Positions 6,200 through 9,231 of a DNA stretch of 9,231 bases are shown piece after piece (position 1 is the first letter of the stretch; each line of letters starts with the position of its first letter). Made by a program: the position numbers and the translations under genes. The stretch is taken from positions 1 to 9,231 of the forward strand of contig JAENIT010000020.1 of NCBI GenBank assembly GCA_016844365.1. Direction: 5' to 3'. The DNA comes from Dehalococcoidia bacterium (GTDB taxonomy: Bacteria > Chloroflexota > Dehalococcoidia > SHYD01 > SHYC01). The notes below the pieces were generated by a model that saw only the letters and a list, made by a program, of their open reading frames with translations, had not been told where the DNA came from and ran no database searches.

Positions 6200-7033
6200 T
6201 TATTTCCGAGGGCTTACGGATGCCTTCACGAACTCGATGATGTCTCTGGTGGACGAACCTGGGCCAAAGACACCGGCCACGCCTATTTCCTTAAGGGTCT
6301 CTATGTCCTCATCCGGTATTATACCACCCAAGAACACCGTAACGTCGTCCATGCCCTTCTGCTTGAGGAGGCCAATGACCCTGGGGCATAGCTCCATATG
6401 AGCTCCGGAGAGGATACTAAGCCCCACGGCGTCCACGTCTTCCTGCAGCGCCGCTTCCGCGATCATCTCCGGGGTCTGGCGGATGCCCGTGTAGATGACC
6501 TCCATGCCTGCATCTCTAAGGGCTCGAGCCACCACCTTAGCGCCCCTATCGTGGCCGTCCAGCCCGGGCTTAGCGATGAGTATCCTGATCTTACTGCCTT
6601 CCATGGTTGCCGCCGCTACTGCGCCCCCTTGTGGTATCTTCTGCACAAGCTCTATGAGTACTCCTCTGGTAGAGCGAGGATGTAGGAATCCAATCATTCC
6701 TGCCAGCCCCTGACGAGGGGTCTGATCAATCAGTTGCAGCCCCTTGTCTGCCATGTGCTTCAGCTCATCGGTTACGTTGTCGGTCTCAAGGCAGATGTGG
6801 TGCATCTTCTCACCTTCCCGCTCGATGAAGCGGCCCACGGTGCTGTTGGGGTCCGTAGGCTCAAGGAGTTCGATGAAGCAGTTGCCGAAGGAGAGGAGAC
6901 AGGCTCTCACCCCCTGCTCTTCAATGGTCTCCAGCTTCACCGGCTCTCCGATACCGAAGGTCTCCCGATAAAACTTTACGTTTTCGTCGAGGTTTTTAAC
7001 TGCGATAGCGATGTGGTCTATTCCTTTAATCAT
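6200..7033 (-). CDS. Methylmalonyl-CoA epimerase fused to methylmalonyl-CoA mutase cobalamin-binding subunit
   Basis: A 277-residue two-domain protein. Residues 1-about 133 are a complete VOC-fold methylmalonyl-CoA epimerase, with DHIAIAV and His7, FIELLEP with Glu55, MHHICLE with His79, and FLHP (116-119) followed by GVLIELV with Glu128. This is the expected metal-ligand set (His, Gln/Glu, His, Glu). A Gly/Ala-rich linker (about 134-147) joins it to a cobalamin-binding domain (148-277). That domain has [10 protein letters not shown] (155-164) with the cobalt-ligating His161, the SILSGAH loop (206-212), the LGGIIPDED segment (235-243) and FGPG (256-259). The first domain swaps (R)- and (S)-methylmalonyl-CoA. 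The second supplies the B12 cofactor to the mutase catalytic subunit encoded upstream at 7352-9031. In most genomes these are separate proteins. The start at 7033 is preceded by TAGGAG. Met144, at 6604, begins a peptide shaped like a free-standing B12 subunit and could be an internal start. Confidence 0.93.
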   Translation of the reverse strand: MIKGIDHIAIAVKNLDENVKFYRETFGIGEPVKLETIEEQGVRACLLSFGNCFIELLEPTDPNSTVGRFIEREGEKMHHICLETDNVTDELKHMADKGLQLIDQTPRQGLAGMIGFLHPRSTRGVLIELVQKIPQGGAVAAATMEGSKIRILIAKPGLDGHDRGAKVVARALRDAGMEVIYTGIRQTPEMIAEAALQEDVDAVGLSILSGAHMELCPRVIGLLKQKGMDDVTVFLGGIIPDEDIETLKEIGVAGVFGPGSSTRDIIEFVKASVSPRK

Positions 7034-7351
7034 TTGGCTGGCTCCTATAAAGGCTAAGTCAGGGTGTTATTTATCTGAAAATGCAAGACGCGGGTTACGA
7101 CCTGCCCGCTCATGGTTCGACATGCTCACCACGAGCGGGCGACCCCAACCTTTCCCGTTCGCCCTGAGCCTGTCGAAGGGCAACCTTAGTTTTCATCCTT
7201 CGTGGTGCCAGTTGCAGACTGGCATGGACGACTCTGAGCAAGTCGAAGAAACTAATCTTTCCACGAGATTTACGGCACTGAGATTCTTGAGTCGCGGAGT
7301 GTACCCTGCGTTCAATCGAAGGGCTCCTTCAGAATGACAGATCAAACGGGA
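7034..7351. repeat. 318-base spacer packed with palindromic repeat elements
   Basis: No gene is supported here. The spacer holds several degenerate copies of one intergenic repeat type. Hairpin A pairs GCCCGCTCATGGT (7104-7116) with ACCACGAGCGGGC (7128-7140), one mismatch and an 11-base loop. Hairpin B pairs GTT-GCCCT (7158-7165, one bulged C) with AGGGCAAC (7177-7184) around GAGCCTGTCGA. Its loop is the reverse complement of the loop of A except for one base, so A and B are the same element in opposite orientation. A third relative, GAGCAAGTCGA, lies at 7236-7246. A perfect 7-bp hairpin TGCCAGT/ACTGGCA lies at 7206-7224. The end nearest mcmA1 (about 7322-7340, CTTCAGAATGACA) looks like another degraded copy. 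No classical terminator was seen after mcmA1. Confidence 0.7.
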
Positions 7352-9031
7352 TCAGATGACCAGCACCTCTTTCATCTCCCCAAAGACACCTTTTAAGACG
7401 TCGCACATCTCACCCAGCGTGCAGTAGGCCTCTACGCAATCTATCAAAGCGGGCATGGTGTTCCCATCGCTCCGGGCCACTTGCTCCAGGTTTATTAGGG
7501 CCGAAGTGGCCGCTTTATGGTCCCGAGTCCGCTTTATCTCTCTAATCCCTTCCTTCTGCTTCTGCTCCCAAGAGGGGTCCACCTTGTATGCCCTGCCGAT
7601 CTTGCTCTTAGGGCCGGTGAACCGGTTAACCCCCACAATGGTACGCTTTTGGCTCTCTACATCCATCTGGAACTGGTAGGCGGCTTCCTGGATTTCTCGC
7701 TGTATGTACCCCTGCTCTATAGCCTCTACCGCTCCACCCAAGCTGTCGACCTTGTCTATATACTCCTGGGCTTTGGCCTCCAGGGAATCGGTGAGGCTCT
7801 CCTCCAGGGAATCGGTGAGGCTCTCCACGTAGTAAGAGCCAGCCAGGGGATCGATAACATCGGCCACGCCACTCTCGTAGGCAATTACCTGCTGGGTGCG
7901 CAGCGCCACCTGCACCGCCTCTTCGCTGGGCAGGGAGAGGGCCTCGTCCCAAGAGTTGGTGTGGAGGGACTGAGTTCCCCCGAGGGCAGCGGCCAGGGCC
8001 TGGATGGTGGTCCTGATGATGTTGTTGATGGGTTGCTGGGCAGTGAGGCTAACCCCGGCCGTCTGGGTGTGATAGCGCAGCATCCAGGACCTGGGGTTTT
8101 TGGCGTTGAAGCGCTCTCGCATGATGCGAGCCCACATCCGACGGGCCGCGCGGAACTTGGCCACCTCTTCCAGGAGGTTGTTTTGGGACACGAAGAAGAA
8201 GCCTAGGCGGGGAGCGAAGTCATCCACCTGGAGGCCGGCCTCCAGGGCGGCGTCGACGTAAGCGATGCCGTTGCTCAGGGTGAACCCCAGCTCCTGAGCC
8301 GCGGTGCATCCCGCCTCCCTCATGTGGTAGCCGCTGACGTTGATGGTGTTCCAGGACTTAACGTTTTCGCTGCAGAACTGGAAAACATCGGTAACCAGCC
8401 TCATTGTGGGCTTGGGCGGGAAGATGTAAGTGCCTCGGGCGATGTACTCTTTGAGGACATCGTTCTGGATGGTCCCATCCAGGGTGTTCAGGTCGCACTC
8501 CTGCCGTTTGCCCAGGGCGAGGTATAGAGCTAATAGAATGGGAGCTGTGGCGTTGATGGTCATTGAGGTGCTCACCTTGGCCAGGGGTATCTGGTCGAAG
8601 AGGACCTCCATGTCCCGTAGGGTATCGATGGGCACGCCCACCTGGCCCACCTGGCCCTCCGACATCGGGTGGTCGGAGTCGTAGCCGCACTGGGTGGGCA
8701 GGTCGAAGGCTACGCTCAGGCCCGTCTGTCCCTGCTCCAGGAGGAAGCGATACCTTCGGTTGCTCTCCTCCGCAGAGGCGAATCCTGCGTACTGGCGCAT
8801 AGTCCATAGCCGGCCCCGGTACATGGTGGGCTGCACCCCGCGAGTGAAGGGATACTCACCGGGGTAGCCGAGCTTCTCATCGGAGTCCAAGCCCTTGGCG
8901 TCGTCGGGCGTGTACAAGGGCTCCATAGTTATCCCAGAGGTTGTGTCGAAGCTGGGCTCCCGCTCTGGGTTACGCTGCACTGCGGGCTTGTAAACCTTAT
9001 CTAGCCACTCTTTCTTACTCTCGTAAGGCAT
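7352..9031 (-). CDS. mcmA1: Methylmalonyl-CoA mutase, catalytic (large) subunit lacking B12 domain
   Basis: A 559-residue TIM-barrel subunit of a split mutase, converting succinyl-CoA and (R)-methylmalonyl-CoA by a radical mechanism; the B12 domain is encoded separately at 6200-7033. Motifs are [16 protein letters not shown] (69-84), [17 protein letters not shown] (104-120), GTIQND (186-191) and SGYHMREAG (233-241). By alignment from memory, Tyr81, Arg199 and His236 correspond to Tyr89, Arg207 and His244 of the Propionibacterium enzyme. The Tyr/Arg pair is typical of methylmalonyl-CoA mutase; isobutyryl-CoA mutases have Phe/Gln there. Residues 403-418 are an exact doubling of ESLTDSLE after DPLAGSYYV, an insertion of eight residues relative to the usual sequence. 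The start at 9031 follows AAAGGTGGGGAG. An in-frame TTG at 9118 lies inside the promoter and is rejected. Its product works with the fusion protein and MeaB. Confidence 0.95.
   Translation of the reverse strand: MPYESKKEWLDKVYKPAVQRNPEREPSFDTTSGITMEPLYTPDDAKGLDSDEKLGYPGEYPFTRGVQPTMYRGRLWTMRQYAGFASAEESNRRYRFLLEQGQTGLSVAFDLPTQCGYDSDHPMSEGQVGQVGVPIDTLRDMEVLFDQIPLAKVSTSMTINATAPILLALYLALGKRQECDLNTLDGTIQNDVLKEYIARGTYIFPPKPTMRLVTDVFQFCSENVKSWNTINVSGYHMREAGCTAAQELGFTLSNGIAYVDAALEAGLQVDDFAPRLGFFFVSQNNLLEEVAKFRAARRMWARIMRERFNAKNPRSWMLRYHTQTAGVSLTAQQPINNIIRTTIQALAAALGGTQSLHTNSWDEALSLPSEEAVQVALRTQQVIAYESGVADVIDPLAGSYYVESLTDSLEESLTDSLEAKAQEYIDKVDSLGGAVEAIEQGYIQREIQEAAYQFQMDVESQKRTIVGVNRFTGPKSKIGRAYKVDPSWEQKQKEGIREIKRTRDHKAATSALINLEQVARSDGNTMPALIDCVEAYCTLGEMCDVLKGVFGEMKEVLVI
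7777..7824. repeat. Perfect 24-bp tandem duplication within mcmA1
   Basis: Bases 7777-7800 and 7801-7824 are identical, each beginning CCTCCAGGGAATCGG and ending GAGGCTCT. The unit is in frame and encodes the doubled ESLTDSLE at residues 403-410 and 411-418 of the mutase. Identity at every base, including third codon positions, points to a recent duplication or an assembly artefact. Confidence 0.95.
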
Positions 9032-9088
9032 CTCCCCACCTTTGAATAAATGAAGGTAGCCGCTCAATCCTATAATGCGGTCGGCATC

Positions 9089-9118
9089 ATTGTATCCTTG
9101 ACGCCGAGGGCGTGTCAA
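9089..9118 (-). promoter_or_regulatory. Sigma70-type promoter of mcmA1 with an overlapping dyad
   Basis: On the minus strand TTGACA (9118-9113) and TACAAT (9094-9089) are spaced by 18 bases, a near-consensus promoter. It would start transcription near 9082 and give a leader of about 50 bases. The -35 and spacer contain a dyad: on the plus strand TTGACGCC (9098-9105), GAG, then GGCG (9109-9112) and TCAA (9115-9118) with a two-base bulge. Because the dyad lies upstream of the transcript start it would act as DNA, for instance as a repressor operator, rather than as an RNA hairpin. Confidence 0.7.
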
Positions 9119-9139
9119 TCGCTTGTATGAGTTGGTTCT

Positions 9140-9153
9140 ACACTATTAAGTGT
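9140..9153. promoter_or_regulatory. Operator-like inverted repeat in the divergent promoter region
   Basis: ACACT (9140-9144) and AGTGT (9149-9153) are exact reverse complements around ATTA, with weaker flanking symmetry (TT and AA at 9136-9137 and 9156-9157). It lies upstream of the mcmA1 promoter and between it and the start of a plus-strand gene beyond the window. The length and AT-rich centre suit a dimeric regulator site, but no regulator is identified. Confidence 0.3.
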
Positions 9154-9220
9154 GAAATTGGGTAAAGATTGAAAGCACCCGCCGTCCTCTGTAACTTAGG
9201 GTTAGCATAAAACTCGAAGC

Positions 9221-9228
9221 AAAGGAGG
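9221..9228 (+). promoter_or_regulatory. Shine-Dalgarno of a plus-strand gene starting beyond the window
   Basis: AAAGGAGG at 9221-9228 is a near-perfect ribosome binding site. It is placed so that a start codon would fall just after position 9231. A divergent gene sharing the intergenic region with mcmA1 is inferred. A possible promoter is TTGAAA (9169-9174), 17 bases, then TAACTT (9192-9197), which is weak at the -10. The gene itself is not in the window. Confidence 0.55.
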
Positions 9229-9231
9229 ACC

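Noticed and set aside
7034..7351. CRISPR array
   Set aside because: The repeats are degenerate, in both orientations, unevenly spaced and palindromic, unlike regular direct repeats with unique spacers.
7517..8206. Long plus-strand reading frame opposite mcmA1
   Set aside because: It is antisense to a fully conserved mutase gene, with composition explained by the reverse frame of a GC-rich coding region; the same holds for the other long antisense frames over 4003-4677 and 4394-4912.
9032..9088. Cobalamin riboswitch upstream of the B12-dependent mutase
   Set aside because: The leader predicted from the promoter is only about 50 bases and contains no B12-box consensus; the region is too short for this riboswitch class.
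9032..9118. N-terminal extension of the mutase from the in-frame TTG at 9118
   Set aside because: The codon lies within the -35 box of a near-consensus promoter, the extra 29 residues do not resemble the family, and the ATG at 9031 has a strong Shine-Dalgarno.

Overview
The window reads like a chromosomal segment of a free-living, high-to-medium GC bacterium. The best guess is a Chloroflexota (Dehalococcoidia-like) lineage. The reasons are a split, B12-dependent methylmalonyl-CoA mutase, a stand-alone DUF2344 radical-SAM-linked protein, a cupredoxin with the C-x4-H-x4-M copper spacing also found in auracyanins, and degenerate copies of the GAGCnnGTCGA palindromic intergenic repeat common in such genomes. 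The taxonomic call is inference; no rRNA or marker gene is present.

Left part, plus strand (1-1797): a roughly 330-base non-coding stretch with several nested inverted repeats, then a short-chain dehydrogenase/reductase (330-1067) and, 46 bases on, a polytopic membrane protein resembling an ECF transporter S component (1114-1797). The two are probably one operon. Next, on the minus strand, is a 59-residue TatA-type protein (1929-2108). It is divergent from a secreted cupredoxin (2317-2865, plus) that ends in an LPKTG sorting signal. Sigma70-like promoters pointing in opposite directions lie between them.

Right part, all minus strand: a divergently regulated mcmA1 (methylmalonyl-CoA mutase catalytic subunit, 9031-7352) comes first. 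It is followed by a 318-base spacer filled with palindromic repeat elements. Then comes a single-chain fusion of methylmalonyl-CoA epimerase to the cobalamin-binding mutase subunit (7033-6200), then meaB, the G-protein chaperone of the mutase (6198-5230, one base after the fusion gene). Downstream in the same direction are a CNNM/CorC-type CBS-domain membrane protein (5073-3790) and the DUF2344 protein (3707-2937). The window ends at 9231 just after a strong Shine-Dalgarno sequence for a plus-strand gene that starts outside.

Together mcmA1, the fusion and meaB interconvert succinyl-CoA, (R)-methylmalonyl-CoA and (S)-methylmalonyl-CoA, and maintain the cobalamin cofactor. The direction (propionate synthesis or propionyl-CoA breakdown) cannot be told from this window, because no carboxylase or transcarboxylase is present. 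The most unusual items are the epimerase-B12 domain fusion, a perfect 24-bp in-frame tandem duplication inside mcmA1, the LPKTG-anchored cupredoxin, and a perfect 15-bp hairpin embedded in the 3' end of the DUF2344 gene. I saw no phage, insertion sequence, CRISPR array or defence system.
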